Virus record (IMG/VR): IMGVR_UViG_3300023208_000004
Span: 100,098 to 164,097 of that record
Reading direction: 5' to 3' (one strand)
DNA from: a virus
DNA length: 64,000 bases
The translations under genes and the position numbers were made by a program. Below, one piece after another: positions 46,262 to 53,693 of the stretch; within the stretch, counting starts at the first letter, position 1, and each line of letters begins with the position of its first letter. The notes under the pieces are model-generated. The model had not been told where the DNA came from. It was given only the letters and a program-made list of their open reading frames with translations, and did no database searches.

Positions 46262-46416
46262 GCGCAAAAGTTATCAAAATCACCATCCTTTATGTCGTCA
46301 CGTTGACGGACGGGCGCGTTATCCAATTCCAAAGCAAGGACGACGCCGAGCGATTCATCAACACTATGAAAAACAACGTGGAAAGTTTTCATTTTAGGGC
46401 TTTCGAGTCCGTGTAA
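46258..46416 (+). CDS. Unknown protein, 52 aa
   Basis: GTG start overlapping the previous stop as GTGA, so translationally coupled. Strand-rich first half (KVIKITILYVVTLTDGRVI), then SKDDAERFINTMKNN. No family recognised. Confidence 0.65.
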   Translation: MSAKVIKITILYVVTLTDGRVIQFQSKDDAERFINTMKNNVESFHFRAFESV

Positions 46417-46424
46417 GCCTTTAC

Positions 46425-46478
46425 CGCTTAGGGACTTATAAATGCGCCCGCCGTCTCTGTAAGTGCTTGATAATCAAA
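46425..46478. repeat. DIR copy 6
   Basis: CTTAGGGACTTATAAATG, core CGCCCGCCGTCTC, then TGTAAGTGCTTGATAATCAA. Confidence 0.85.
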
Positions 46479-46510
46479 CAAATTCAATTAAAGATTTCCC
46501 AAAAATACTT

Positions 46511-46539
46511 CTTGCTTTTTTAGGAAAATGTGATACACT
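46511..46539 (+). promoter_or_regulatory. Promoter for 46552 gene
   Basis: CTTGCT, 17 bases, TGTGATACACT. Confidence 0.85.
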
Positions 46540-46551
46540 TCTTTTAAGAAA

Positions 46552-46776
46552 ATGAAGATGAAAAACACAATCTCCGAAGTGATGAACGAAATCGAAACCT
46601 CAATCGGCATAAAGCTGGATTGGGCGCGGGTGACAAACCCGAAGTGCGACAACCGCACTTTCGAGGAATGGGTCGCCAAGTGCGAACTCGAAAAGAAGTT
46701 CCCGCGAACACCGCGAATCTGCGCGGTGACGGGTTACGTTGAGCCTCGCTTCCGTTGTCCTTCCGTTCTCGCATAG
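46552..46776 (+). CDS. Unknown protein, 74 aa
   Basis: MKMKNTISEVMNEIETSIGI then KCDNRTFEEWVAKCELE. Pro/Arg-rich tail with two more Cys. Probably followed in the same transcript by the 46808 gene. Function unknown. Confidence 0.75.
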   Translation: MKMKNTISEVMNEIETSIGIKLDWARVTNPKCDNRTFEEWVAKCELEKKFPRTPRICAVTGYVEPRFRCPSVLA

Positions 46777-46807
46777 TTCCCAAAAACCAACAAACCCAAA
46801 AATCAAA

Positions 46808-47002
46808 ATGACGAAAAAACACTTCATCGCCATCGCCGCCATCATCAGTCAGACTCCAATGCCGCCGCAAACTCGCAATGAGTTGGTGGCGAAAATTTCC
46901 AAAGTCTGCAAAACCGAGAATCCGCGCTTCGACGTTGCGCGATTTACGGTCGCCTGCCTACCTACGGGGAAAAGTTTGACTTTGAGCCATAAGTGGCTCT
47001 AG
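46808..47002 (+). CDS. Small conserved-type phage protein, 64 aa
   Basis: MTKKHFIAIAAIISQTPMPP then NELVAKISKVCK and NPRFDVARFTVACL. I recognise the TKKxFxxIAxxI...NPRFDxxRFxxAC pattern from many phage genomes, where its function is unknown. ATG 46808 is chosen over the longer frame from 46739, which lies in the previous gene. Confidence 0.85.
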   Translation: MTKKHFIAIAAIISQTPMPPQTRNELVAKISKVCKTENPRFDVARFTVACLPTGKSLTLSHKWL

Positions 47003-47008
47003 TCTAAC

Positions 47009-47054
47009 GGGTTGGAAAGGGCGGGCCGCGCTCTGTATGTCCTTGATGCTGAGA
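47009..47054. repeat. DIR copy 7
   Basis: GGTTGGAAAGGGCGGGCCGCG then CTCTGTATGTCCTTGATGCTG. Confidence 0.65.
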
Positions 47055-47066
47055 GTCTTAGACAAC

Positions 47067-47342
47067 TCAGCAATACAAACTCAACGAATTCAGTCTCCCC
47101 ATGTGGTTGTCAATGGTGCAATGCAGTTTTCCACCGTTGCGCGACAACCGAAGGAAAGAGTAGCTCCCGCAATATTCGCAGGAATCGTATCCATAGGATT
47201 CGACGCGAAAAGCGCGGAGCTTCCATCGCTTTCCCTTTTTGAAAGAGAAAGAAACCTTGTCACCGGGATTAACGCCCTTTTGCTCAAGGATGCGGCAAAT
47301 GGCGGAAGTGTAGTTGTTTGATTCGGTAATTTTGATGACCAT
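47067..47342 (-). CDS. Small Cys-containing protein, 91 aa
   Basis: MVIKITESNNYTSAICRILE, a basic central part and CEYCGSYSFLRLSRNGGKLHC, a possible zinc site. Minus strand with a well-placed promoter, so preferred over overlapping plus-strand frames. Function unknown. Confidence 0.72.
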   Translation of the reverse strand: MVIKITESNNYTSAICRILEQKGVNPGDKVSFSFKKGKRWKLRAFRVESYGYDSCEYCGSYSFLRLSRNGGKLHCTIDNHMGRLNSLSLYC

Positions 47343-47348
47343 AGAGAA

Positions 47349-47377
47349 ACACTATCACGACTACTGAAAAATGTCAA
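47349..47377 (-). promoter_or_regulatory. Promoter for 47342 gene
   Basis: TTGACA, 17 bases, CGTGATAGTGT on the minus strand. Confidence 0.85.
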
Positions 47378-47399
47378 ACTTTTTTTACAAATAAATCTC

Positions 47400-47452
47400 A
47401 TTGATATACAAAGCTTTACAAAACCCCCCACCCGCAAGTCTTTGAAAGCGAG
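47400..47452. repeat. DIR copy 8
   Basis: ATTGATATACAAAGCTTTAC, C-rich core, then CCGCAAGTCTTTGAAAGCG. Confidence 0.6.
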
Positions 47453-47456
47453 CGAC

Positions 47457-47651
47457 TTAACGCCACGCCAATTCGGGCATTGACTCTACGCGCACGATTG
47501 CCGAGCGTCCAACCTGCCGCTTCAGCATCTCAATCTGCACGGTGGCGAGAGATTCCGCCCGAATGACGGCGGCGTAATTCACGCCGTCTTTGGCGTAAAT
47601 GACACGGCGAAGGGTAGAGTTGCGGTGACGTGGGTTGATGTGGACTTGCAT
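47457..47651 (-). CDS. Small basic protein, 64 aa
   Basis: MQVHINPRHRNSTLRRVIYA then KDGVNYAAVIRAESLATVQI. Beta-rich, no family recognised. Supported by a promoter on the same strand. Confidence 0.7.
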   Translation of the reverse strand: MQVHINPRHRNSTLRRVIYAKDGVNYAAVIRAESLATVQIEMLKRQVGRSAIVRVESMPELAWR

Positions 47652-47657
47652 GGTGTA

Positions 47658-47686
47658 AAAGTATCACAAGAATTCCCCAAAGGCAA
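47658..47686 (-). promoter_or_regulatory. Promoter for 47651 gene
   Basis: TTGCCT, 17 bases, TGTGATACTTT. Confidence 0.8.
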
Positions 47687-47718
47687 GAACTTTTTGAAGT
47701 TTTTTTACAAATAAATCT

Positions 47719-47747
47719 TTGACTTTTCAGGACAATTGTGATAGGAT
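47719..47747 (+). promoter_or_regulatory. Promoter for 47755 gene
   Basis: TTGACT, 17 bases, TGTGATAGGAT. Confidence 0.88.
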
Positions 47748-47754
47748 TTCTCCT

Positions 47755-47925
47755 ATGCGAATCAAAATCACATACTTAAAAACCGGCAACGAATATATTC
47801 AACAGGCCGAGGAGGTTCATTTCAACAAGGGTAGTATCGCTCTTTTTGGGGAAAAGTATGCCACTTTTTTCCGTCCGCAAGACGAAGTGAAAGTCGAAAT
47901 TCTGGACGATACACGGCAGTCGTAA
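47755..47925 (+). CDS. Small beta protein, 56 aa
   Basis: MRIKITYLKTGNEYIQQAEE ... FFRPQDEVKVEILDD. Start chosen after the promoter; the frame is open earlier, through the -35 and -10. Resembles a short single-domain beta-sheet protein; function unknown. Confidence 0.72.
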   Translation: MRIKITYLKTGNEYIQQAEEVHFNKGSIALFGEKYATFFRPQDEVKVEILDDTRQS

Positions 47926-47940
47926 AGCTTTCTTTCTGAA

Positions 47941-47990
47941 GGACTTGAGGAGTCCGCAGAGCCAGTTTGTAAATCTTTGATATTCAGGTT
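47941..47990. repeat. DIR copy 9
   Basis: GGACTTGAGGAGTCCGCAG ... GTTTGTAAATCTTTGATATTC. Confidence 0.65.
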
Positions 47991-48056
47991 TTAGCCTAAT
48001 CCCATGTCACGCCCCAAAGAAGTCCCCTGAGTGGAACGAAAAGTGACTGAAATTGT

Positions 48057-48085
48057 TTGACTTTTATTGAGTTTTCGGCTATCAT
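48057..48085 (+). promoter_or_regulatory. Promoter for 48093 gene
   Basis: TTGACT, 17 bases, CGGCTATCAT. Confidence 0.8.
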
Positions 48086-48092
48086 CATTTTA

Positions 48093-48299
48093 ATGAATAC
48101 CTCCCTCAAATCCGCGCAATATAGACTCCGTTCGACTCTCGAAGCTAACGGAATCAAAGTCGGCACGAAGAAAGCTCAAATGGCCGAATTCTTTTTCCTT
48201 CAGGGAGCATTGGCTGCCGCTGATAAGGAGTTTCCGTCCACTTCCGCAGCAATTTGTATGCTCTCTGGTCGTTCGATTCTGACTCTCAAAAATGAGTAA
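48093..48299 (+). CDS. Unknown protein, 68 aa
   Basis: MNTSLKSAQYRLRSTLEANG ... FFLQGALAAADKEFP ... SGRSILTLKNE. A helical pattern seen in many small phage genes; function unknown. Confidence 0.75.
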   Translation: MNTSLKSAQYRLRSTLEANGIKVGTKKAQMAEFFFLQGALAAADKEFPSTSAAICMLSGRSILTLKNE

Positions 48300-48303
48300 G
48301 AGG

Positions 48304-48356
48304 CTGTAAATCAGATACTTACAAAGCCCGCCCCGCCGCCCCCGTAAATCCTTCTC
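48304..48356. repeat. DIR copy 10
   Basis: TGTAAATCAGATACTTACAA, core AGCCCGCCCCGCCGCCCC, then CGTAAATCCTTCTCC. Confidence 0.7.
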
Positions 48357-48384
48357 CACCAACGAAATAAAAATAAGGAAAATC

Positions 48385-48413
48385 CTTGCCATTCCTGCAA
48401 AGTCTGGTAATAT
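48385..48413 (+). promoter_or_regulatory. Promoter for the GP88-family gene
   Basis: CTTGCC, 17 bases, TCTGGTAATAT. Confidence 0.8.
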
Positions 48414-48419
48414 CTTTGC

Positions 48420-49052
48420 ATGATGAATCGTGCAACCGCCCTTGAAATTGTTGGCGGACTTTCCACTCCCTCAAAAATGCCGTGTCACTCTTTTTCCATT
48501 CCGGCGCGACATTGCCTTGTCGGGCAAAAGTTGCGTGATGTCGAGGGGTCAATTTGTTCCAAGTGTTACGCTTTGAAGGGGCGTTATGGATTCAAAAATG
48601 TTCAAACCGCGCTAGACCGTAGGTTTGAAAATTTGAATCACCCACTTTGGGTTACGGCAATGGCTTGGCTTTTGAATAACGTCGAGAAAAGCGGCTTTTT
48701 CCGTTGGCACGATTCCGGCGACTTGCAAAGCGTTGAACACTTGGGGCGAATCGTTGAAGTGTGCAAACTGACTCCCGGCGTGAAGCATTGGCTTCCCACC
48801 CGTGAGTTTGGGATTGTTGGGGACTTCATCCGTGGCGGTGGTATCATTCCTGATAATCTCACAGTCCGTTTTTCCGCTTTGATGTTTGACGGTCAACCGC
48901 CCGTGACTGCGGCTCGCAATCTTGGCGTGCAAGTGTCGAGCGCAAGCAAAGAAAACTTTACTTGCCCCGCCTCAAAACAGCAAAACCAGTGCGGCGACTG
49001 TCGCGCTTGTTGGGATAAGTCGCGGTTTGACATTTCCTATAAGAAACACTAA
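48420..49052 (+). CDS. GP88-family protein (copy A)
   Basis: 210 residues. CSKCYALKGRYGF, FFRWHDSGDLQ and a C-terminal Cys cluster (FTCPASKQQNQCGDCRACW) match the phage GP88 domain, found from mycobacteriophages to marine phages; function unknown. The Cys set suggests metal or iron-sulfur binding. A close paralog is at 60414-61043. Confidence 0.88.
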   Translation: MMNRATALEIVGGLSTPSKMPCHSFSIPARHCLVGQKLRDVEGSICSKCYALKGRYGFKNVQTALDRRFENLNHPLWVTAMAWLLNNVEKSGFFRWHDSGDLQSVEHLGRIVEVCKLTPGVKHWLPTREFGIVGDFIRGGGIIPDNLTVRFSALMFDGQPPVTAARNLGVQVSSASKENFTCPASKQQNQCGDCRACWDKSRFDISYKKH

Positions 49053-49057
49053 AAAAT

Positions 49058-49135
49058 ATGGCCATTCTAATCACGGCATTAGTTTTCGGCGTGTTTGTTT
49101 CTTTGTTTGTTGGAGCAATAGTCAATCCGCCATAA
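49058..49135 (+). CDS. Single-TM micropeptide, 25 aa
   Basis: MAILITALVFGVFVSLFVGA plus five residues: one membrane helix. It starts 5 bases after the GP88 stop, so likely co-transcribed. Similar micropeptides are at 60011 and 62083. Confidence 0.5.
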   Translation: MAILITALVFGVFVSLFVGAIVNPP

Positions 49136-49180
49136 GTCATTGGCTGCTAAGGACTTAGAAGGGCGGGCGGCGAAATCCGT
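49133..49180. repeat. DIR copy 11
   Basis: TAAGGACTTAGAAGGGCGGG then GGCGAAATCCGTAACC. Confidence 0.7.
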
Positions 49181-49506
49181 AACCAATTGAAATTCAATTG
49201 ATTACAAATTATCAGCAAGCATGGTCAACCACTCGCATCCCACCATCGTATCGCTCAGTCCGTTTGCGCGGAAGGTTCGCCCGACGCCTTAGCCTTGTCC
49301 GTTGTTGCTTGCTAAAAATGTGACGGCAGGCGGACATCGCACCCGCTTGGAGACTCGCCAACAGCTACCCTTGCTGCCGTCAGAAATTTAATGGGGCGCG
49401 TATCGCTCTCCCCCTCGCGCTAACCTTATATTGTTTGAGCGGTGGTTACAGCACCCGCTTTTGCCTCACTTTACTTGGCTCTCGGCTTCAGCTACTCGAT
49501 ACGAGG
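49181..49506. other. Gene-free, structured stretch
   Basis: No credible ORF. It has several inverted repeats: AGCAAGC (49213) with GCTTGCT (49309-49315); a 9-bp TGACGGCAG (49321-49329) with CTGCCGTCA (49374-49382); and GCGGTGG...CACCCGC near 49439-49457. GC-rich compared with flanks. Could be a non-coding RNA or a site-rich element. No known RNA family recognised. Confidence 0.45.
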
Positions 49507-49653
49507 TCAGCTTTCGCTGGTGGTGTCGCACTTTGGGTTCTGCCACTGGCCGTTTAGTAAAGGCTCTTTGATATGTTCCGTGACTTTTGAGAGTTTAGCG
49601 TCAAACATTTTGCGAATGACGCCGCGAAGTAAGTCTCGCTCTACGTAACACAC
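49507..49653 (-). CDS. Small protein, 48 aa
   Basis: GTG start at 49653 preceded by GAAGG, 23 bases after the -10; reads (M)CYVERDLLRGVIRKMFDAK and ends QNPKCDTTSES. The frame is open upstream, but that part holds the promoter. Function unknown. Confidence 0.55.
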   Translation of the reverse strand: MCYVERDLLRGVIRKMFDAKLSKVTEHIKEPLLNGQWQNPKCDTTSES

Positions 49654-49675
49654 CAAAGAACCTTCAACTGTTAAT

Positions 49676-49705
49676 AGAATACCATAAAACGAAAAAAAAT
49701 GCAAG
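49676..49705 (-). promoter_or_regulatory. Promoter for 49653 gene
   Basis: CTTGCA, 18 bases, TATGGTATTCT. Confidence 0.7.
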
Positions 49706-49741
49706 CACTTTTTTGAACTTTTTTCCATTTTAAGCCATTGA

Positions 49742-49797
49742 AACTCAAGAACTTACGAGGCGAACGGGCGGCGGCGTAAATCCTTGATAGATAACAG
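49742..49797. repeat. DIR copy 12 (most symmetric)
   Basis: ACTCAAGAACTTACGAGG, core CGAACGGGCGGCGG, then CGTAAATCCTTGATAGAT; the two arms pair over about 12 bases. Confidence 0.88.
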
Positions 49798-49832
49798 TTT
49801 GTAAAATCTCACTTTTTTCAGAAAGAAAGTTG

Positions 49833-49860
49833 TTGACCTTTTGCGGCTTTGTGATACTCT
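49833..49860 (+). promoter_or_regulatory. Promoter for 49867 gene
   Basis: TTGACC, 16 bases, TGTGATACTCT. Confidence 0.88.
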
Positions 49861-49866
49861 TTTTAC

Positions 49867-50109
49867 ATGATGAACGACTTCACCGCCCTAAACGCAGAAA
49901 CCGAAACGTCCGCCTTCGCCAAGTTCACTACCGAGGAACACGCCGAATATCAGGCGTGGCTCGACGAGCGTGAGCAGGAAACACTTGAAGAAAAGCAGCA
50001 GCGTAAGCTCGACGCATGGCGCAAGTGGGGCGAAAAAATGGCATTTCTCCGTCAAATTCACGAGGAAATTGCGCCCCTCATCGCAGCGCGCAAGGCCGCA
50101 CTCGAATAA
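49867..50109 (+). CDS. Small charged helical protein, 80 aa
   Basis: MMNDFTALNAETETSAFAKF, then a strongly charged coiled-coil-like half (DEREQETLEEKQQRKLDAWR). No family recognised; clear promoter. Confidence 0.75.
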   Translation: MMNDFTALNAETETSAFAKFTTEEHAEYQAWLDEREQETLEEKQQRKLDAWRKWGEKMAFLRQIHEEIAPLIAARKAALE

Positions 50110-50125
50110 TAGTTCAGTTCTCGCG

Positions 50126-50190
50126 CAAGTCTTTGGGCAATAGGGGCTTACGCTGGGCGGGGGCGTTTTTGCAAGTCCTTGTTAGTGAAT
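50126..50190. repeat. DIR copy 13
   Basis: GGCAATAGGGGCTTACGC, core TGGGCGGGGGCG, then TTTTTGCAAGTCCTTGTTAG. Confidence 0.75.
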
Positions 50191-50203
50191 AACTTAAAAA
50201 TTC

Positions 50204-50231
50204 TTGACTTTTGAAATTTTTATGCTACAAT
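50204..50231 (+). promoter_or_regulatory. Promoter for 50241 gene
   Basis: TTGACT, 16 bases, TATGCTACAAT. Confidence 0.85.
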
Positions 50232-50240
50232 AAGAAACAA

Positions 50241-50399
50241 GTGGATAAATCATTTTCAAACCTATCTCTTGACTCTGCCGCCGATGCTGTTGACATTCTC
50301 AGGGCAATGCAATCTCTTGATAATCAAGAACTTACGCAGTTTGAAACTTGGCTTGAGGCAATAATGGTTCCAACTGAGCGACCTATTTGCCACGAATAG
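50241..50399 (+). CDS. Small acidic protein, 52 aa
   Basis: GTG start; reads DKSFSNLSLDSAADAVDILR and ends VPTERPICHE. The frame is open from 50211, but that ATG lies upstream of the transcription start, so the GTG 9 bases after the -10 is chosen. Confidence 0.65.
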   Translation: MDKSFSNLSLDSAADAVDILRAMQSLDNQELTQFETWLEAIMVPTERPICHE

Positions 50400-50469
50400 G
50401 AGGGCTATTTAGCGAAGTGGGTGTTCGTTTTTGGAATGCTATTTCGAGTGCCAGATGTTCATTTTTAAG

Positions 50470-50497
50470 TTGACTTTTTAGAGTTTTCTGATAATAT
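50470..50497 (+). promoter_or_regulatory. Promoter for 50504 gene
   Basis: TTGACT, 16 bases, TCTGATAATAT. Confidence 0.88.
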
Positions 50498-50503
50498 CTT
50501 TTC

Positions 50504-50758
50504 ATGCTTAGTGAATACGATAAGACTCACCTCGACGAAATCCTCTGTGGTCATGGAGATTGGTTCACAGCGCAGCTTTTGCGTTTGATTGCGAAGTCTG
50601 ACTTGAGCAATCGAGCGCGGCTGACGAAGGGTTTTCCTGAAGAAGTCGCCCTTGTCAACAAATATCAGTTTGGCGAGCCAGAAGATTCAACAGTCATGTG
50701 CGAAAATTGCCATTCTGCCGTGCATCACACGAACGAGTGCATTTATTCCCGACGCTAA
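50504..50758 (+). CDS. Conserved-type phage protein, 84 aa
   Basis: MLSEYDKTHLDEILCGHGDW, FTAQLLRLIAKSD and GFPEEVALVNKYQ form a pattern I recognise from many phage genomes (function unknown). A CENC...HH C-terminal extension may bind zinc. Confidence 0.82.
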   Translation: MLSEYDKTHLDEILCGHGDWFTAQLLRLIAKSDLSNRARLTKGFPEEVALVNKYQFGEPEDSTVMCENCHSAVHHTNECIYSRR

Positions 50759-50765
50759 CAACATT

Positions 50766-50972
50766 ATGAATGACGAAACAAAGTATTTTCAGTGTCCAGC
50801 TTGCGAACAAGAAAGTGGTATGCCACTGCGTCAACTTCATCAATACATTCTTTGCCGTTGCACTTCTTGTAATTGGGAATGGGTATTGAGTGAAATTGAA
50901 GATTTACGCACTCCTCGTTTGGGAGTCGGTGATTTCGTTGAGTCTCGGGGCTATCGGAAGGGCTTTCGATAG
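50766..50972 (+). CDS. Zinc-ribbon protein, 68 aa
   Basis: MNDETKYFQCPACEQESGMP and CRCTSCNWEWVLSE: two CxxC pairs spaced as in zinc ribbons. Seven bases after the previous stop, so same transcript. Confidence 0.75.
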   Translation: MNDETKYFQCPACEQESGMPLRQLHQYILCRCTSCNWEWVLSEIEDLRTPRLGVGDFVESRGYRKGFR

Positions 50973-51053
50973 CGTTCTCTATTTTGAATAGAGCTTTCGG
51001 CCTAAAACCTTTCTAACTAGGGAGTTATGCAAATCGGGGACCGAAATTAAAAA

Positions 51054-51374
51054 TCACCCGCGAAGATAAATAACATGGCCGCTCTTGCCAATACCTTCCA
51101 TCCCGAATAAAGGAGATTTCACGTTTCCCCTTGCGTGTTTCGCTGGCGCATTAAAACTTGCGGGCTTGAAAATGTCTCCAGTTAAAATCTCGACAAAAGC
51201 CACAAGTCGGCGGTTGTTTTCAGAGCCATCGTGATTGATTTCAATACTAAAAACTTTCACGAACCTACGTCCAACGGTCATTTTAACTATTGACTCTTTG
51301 AAGTAAGTGTAGCCCATTTCATTCTTATATTCATTCAAGCGTTTAGTAAGGGCAGTTGCAAAGTCGCAAATCAT
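51054..51374 (-). CDS. Conserved-type phage protein, 106 aa
   Basis: Start ATG 51374 (MICDFATALTKRLNEYKNEM); the longer frame upstream overlaps the DUF3846 gene in another frame. The end FNAPAKHARGNVKSPLFGME...GHVIYLRG matches a phage family with an AxxHARGN motif; function unknown. Confidence 0.72.
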   Translation of the reverse strand: MICDFATALTKRLNEYKNEMGYTYFKESIVKMTVGRRFVKVFSIEINHDGSENNRRLVAFVEILTGDIFKPASFNAPAKHARGNVKSPLFGMEGIGKSGHVIYLRG

Positions 51375-51405
51375 AAGGCGTTGATTATTAAGGCTTACCA
51401 AGATG

Positions 51406-51771
51406 TCACACGGTAAATTTGCACATTTCGTCTCGCACAACAGGGTCAAGACGAAAACACGGCGGCGGAAATTTGACTCGTGCCGCCAAATTTTCAGGAG
51501 AAATGACTGCGCTGCGAGATTCACCCGTATCCTCATCGCAGCCAAGCACAAGACCATTGCCCATCAGCAAACGCCCATCGAAAAAAAACGCCTTCTCCGT
51601 GCCGTTAATCAAACCCTCATCGTCAACATAAAGGGTGTCGCCGTCCTCAAGATACCCACCCACGCAGAACAAATCGCAGCCAATCAACTTCCTAATTTCT
51701 CCGTCCGAAACGGAGACTTTGGAAATGGTTCGGTCAGTTGCGTTGATGAGAAAACCAGCGTTCGATTTCAT
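51406..51771 (-). CDS. DUF3846-like protein
   Basis: 121 residues. YLEDGDTLYVDDEGLING, FFFDGRLLMGNGLVLG and DEDTGESRS match the DUF3846 signature of small phage and plasmid proteins; function unknown. Followed by the 106-residue gene in one transcript. Confidence 0.85.
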   Translation of the reverse strand: MKSNAGFLINATDRTISKVSVSDGEIRKLIGCDLFCVGGYLEDGDTLYVDDEGLINGTEKAFFFDGRLLMGNGLVLGCDEDTGESRSAVISPENLAARVKFPPPCFRLDPVVRDEMCKFTV

Positions 51772-51777
51772 AAAAGA

Positions 51778-51806
51778 ATCTTATCAGAAGTTTGTGCAGG
51801 CGTCAA
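51778..51806 (-). promoter_or_regulatory. Promoter for the DUF3846 gene
   Basis: TTGACG, 17 bases, TCTGATAAGAT. Confidence 0.85.
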
Positions 51807-51812
51807 GATTTT

Positions 51813-52085
51813 TTAATCACTCGAATCGGTTTCCGTGTCCACGTTATACACGAAAAACTTATTGTGAGAGTCCACGCTCTCGACCGTGCTGGACACAATC
51901 CTCATTGACTGCCCAAAGAACCCAGCCATTTTGACCAAAGTGAGAATTTCCTCCAAGGCTAGAGGAGCGTTGAAACGCTTCACTGTCCAACCATGAGAAG
52001 TTACACACCCAAACGGAGAGTGGCCGGAATTCAGGGTCACAGAAATTCGAGGATTCGTTGGGCCATTAGAAAGTTGATTTGCCAT
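51813..52085 (-). CDS. Unknown protein, 90 aa
   Basis: ATG 52085 (MANQLSNGPTNPRISVTLNS), 6 bases after the -10; a TTG two codons upstream is rejected. Strand-rich. No family recognised. Confidence 0.72.
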   Translation of the reverse strand: MANQLSNGPTNPRISVTLNSGHSPFGCVTSHGWTVKRFNAPLALEEILTLVKMAGFFGQSMRIVSSTVESVDSHNKFFVYNVDTETDSSD

Positions 52086-52091
52086 GTCCAA

Positions 52092-52120
52092 ATACTATCA
52101 CAACAAACAAAAAACGCAAG
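52092..52120 (-). promoter_or_regulatory. Promoter for 52085 gene
   Basis: CTTGCG, 17 bases, TGTGATAGTAT. Confidence 0.85.
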
Positions 52121-52146
52121 AAATTTCTACATCTTTATGTTCTTTA

Positions 52147-52182
52147 GGCTCAAGGATTTATAAATCCGGCCCCCCCCGATTT
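52147..52182. repeat. DIR copy 14 (left arm and core only)
   Basis: GCTCAAGGATTTATAAATCC followed by GGCCCCCCCC. Confidence 0.6.
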
Positions 52183-52183
52183 T

Positions 52184-52381
52184 TTAATCGGACTCTTGCT
52201 CTGGATGAGGAACTGGCTTACCAGAGTAATGAGGATTTCTTTCCCACGTATCGTAATCAGTTAAAATCCAAGCTCGGTTGGGTCGTGTGGAACCATAATT
52301 GCGGGTGAACTCTCGACAGGCTTCTTGTTTGGTCGCAATTTGGTCTTCTCGTTCGTAGAAATGATTAGCAAGAGCATCCAT
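52184..52381 (-). CDS. Unknown protein, 65 aa
   Basis: ATG 52381 (MDALANHFYEREDQIATKQE) overlaps the last 17 bases of the upstream gene. WILTDYDTWERNPHY segment. No family recognised. Confidence 0.65.
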   Translation of the reverse strand: MDALANHFYEREDQIATKQEACREFTRNYGSTRPNRAWILTDYDTWERNPHYSGKPVPHPEQESD

Positions 52382-52931
52382 AATTAAAATCGTCCAAAGT
52401 AACCTTTTTGCCAAGCACGACCGATAAGTGGAACATCAGTTCTTCCGCGCTATCCAGTTCGTCAATGGAGTGTAAATCGTGACCCTGATAAACAATATCG
52501 CCATTATAGGCATTGTCAATCAGAGTTTCGTATGCGACTCGCGGACTATTGTAATTGTCATGGCGTCTTGCATAATCCCATAGCCAGTTTTGAGAGATTT
52601 CTTTTTGCGTAGATTTATTAACAAAATTTTCTTTGTCAAGGTCTGGATGACTCCAATCATGGCGTAAATTTGTGACTGTCTTTGGATACAGAAATAACCA
52701 ACACGCTGAATTTTTGGAAGTGTATAGCTCCTTCAAAAACGGGTCAATGATACCGATTTTTGTTTTGGCGTTTCTACTGACTTTGACCCCCATGCTCGAC
52801 ATTGACACAACTCCAACGTGCGCTCCTGCGCTCAAAACTTCATCAGAAATAACCGGAATTATAGCAACGTGAATTGCGTCACGGTTGGCGTTTGGAGTGG
52901 TGAGTTGTCCGATGTTTGGTTCATTTTTCAT
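52365..52931 (-). CDS. Unknown phage protein, 188 aa
   Basis: MKNEPNIGQLTTPNANRDAI, HVAIIPVISDEVLSAGAHVG, IGIIDPFLKELYTSKN; ends FNYGCSC. I have seen NRDAIHVAIxP...LxxGxHVG in other phage proteins of unknown function. Follows a broken kinase-like gene by 3 bases. Confidence 0.78.
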   Translation of the reverse strand: MKNEPNIGQLTTPNANRDAIHVAIIPVISDEVLSAGAHVGVVSMSSMGVKVSRNAKTKIGIIDPFLKELYTSKNSACWLFLYPKTVTNLRHDWSHPDLDKENFVNKSTQKEISQNWLWDYARRHDNYNSPRVAYETLIDNAYNGDIVYQGHDLHSIDELDSAEELMFHLSVVLGKKVTLDDFNYGCSC

Positions 52932-52934
52932 GTT

Positions 52935-53166
52935 TTAGATTTCAAAGTTTTTGAGCATACGGTCAACAGTTTCCTTTGGGACATTATGGACGCTACCAAA
53001 GTTTCCTTTGACGATGATTTCCTGAATTTGATAACCGTGATGTTCGGCAAATTCAACGTATGGCTCCATTTTCCCACTTTTTGACGCTTGTGTTAGAAAC
53101 AATTACCTGTTCGACTCCCTTAGCCATCGCTTCTTTGGCGTCCTGAATACAGCGGATGTGGCTCAT
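52935..53166 (-). pseudogene. Broken polynucleotide-kinase-like gene (C-terminal remnant, frameshifted)
   Basis: The minus strand encodes MSHIRCIQDAKEAMAKGVEQ, then VIVSNTSVKKWE, in one frame. After one extra A in the run near 53068-53071 it continues in another frame as MEPYVEFAEHHGYQIQ...GNFGSVHNVPKETVDRM, ending at 52935. Joined, this is the C-terminal part of a phage kinase family with VVVxNT and HGVP-type motifs. The P-loop end is missing where the homing endonuclease begins. The 44-residue downstream ORF (52935-53069) could still be translated. Confidence 0.72.
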
Positions 53167-53198
53167 CGGGATATGGGAAAATCATTGCTGATGAAAAA

Positions 53199-53693
53199 AT
53201 GTGCGCCTACAAGAAAAAACAATCAATCAATAATTCTGGACAAAAAAATAAAATGTTCGGTAAACCGTCTCCCAATGGCTCTGGGAATGGGTGGAAAGGA
53301 TGGATTGACGGAAAACATTTCAGAAGTTTAAGAGAGTTAGTGATTCTTATAGAACTAATAGATACGAAGTCTATTTTTGAATCTGGAGAACAGGCAAAAT
53401 ATGCTATAAACTATATTGATTGTCTTGGGGTAAAAAGGACATATTTTCCAGATTATATTGTTTTTTCATCAAAACAAATCATAGAAATCAAACCTAAAAG
53501 ACTCTGGGGAACTCCGAGTGTAAAAAGAAAAAGCTCGGTTGGAAAAATTTTTGCTGAATCTATGGGATTTAATTACGTCTTAAAAGACCCAATTATAGAG
53601 TCCAATAAAATTAAAGCCATAATACACAGAATAAAATTTTATCCAAAATATGAAAAAAAGTTTTGGGAATGGCAAACTATGCCCGTTCGCTAG
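53199..53693 (+). CDS. PD-(D/E)XK homing endonuclease (putative)
   Basis: 164 residues. GKPSPNGSGNGWKGW and HFRSLRELVIL precede YFPDYIVF...IIEIKPK with candidate catalytic D85, E96 and K98. This pattern matches free-standing phage homing endonucleases of the EDxHD/VSR-like type. AT-rich, unlike its neighbours, and opposite in strand, flanked by two truncated genes: signs of insertion. Confidence 0.8.
   Translation: MCAYKKKQSINNSGQKNKMFGKPSPNGSGNGWKGWIDGKHFRSLRELVILIELIDTKSIFESGEQAKYAINYIDCLGVKRTYFPDYIVFSSKQIIEIKPKRLWGTPSVKRKSSVGKIFAESMGFNYVLKDPIIESNKIKAIIHRIKFYPKYEKKFWEWQTMPVR

Noticed and set aside
49442-49648. 68-codon plus-strand frame
   Set aside because: Opposite to the minus gene with GTG start and promoter; no promoter of its own.
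51403-51934. Three plus-strand frames over the DUF3846 gene
   Set aside because: Antisense shadows of a gene with clear family signature and promoter.
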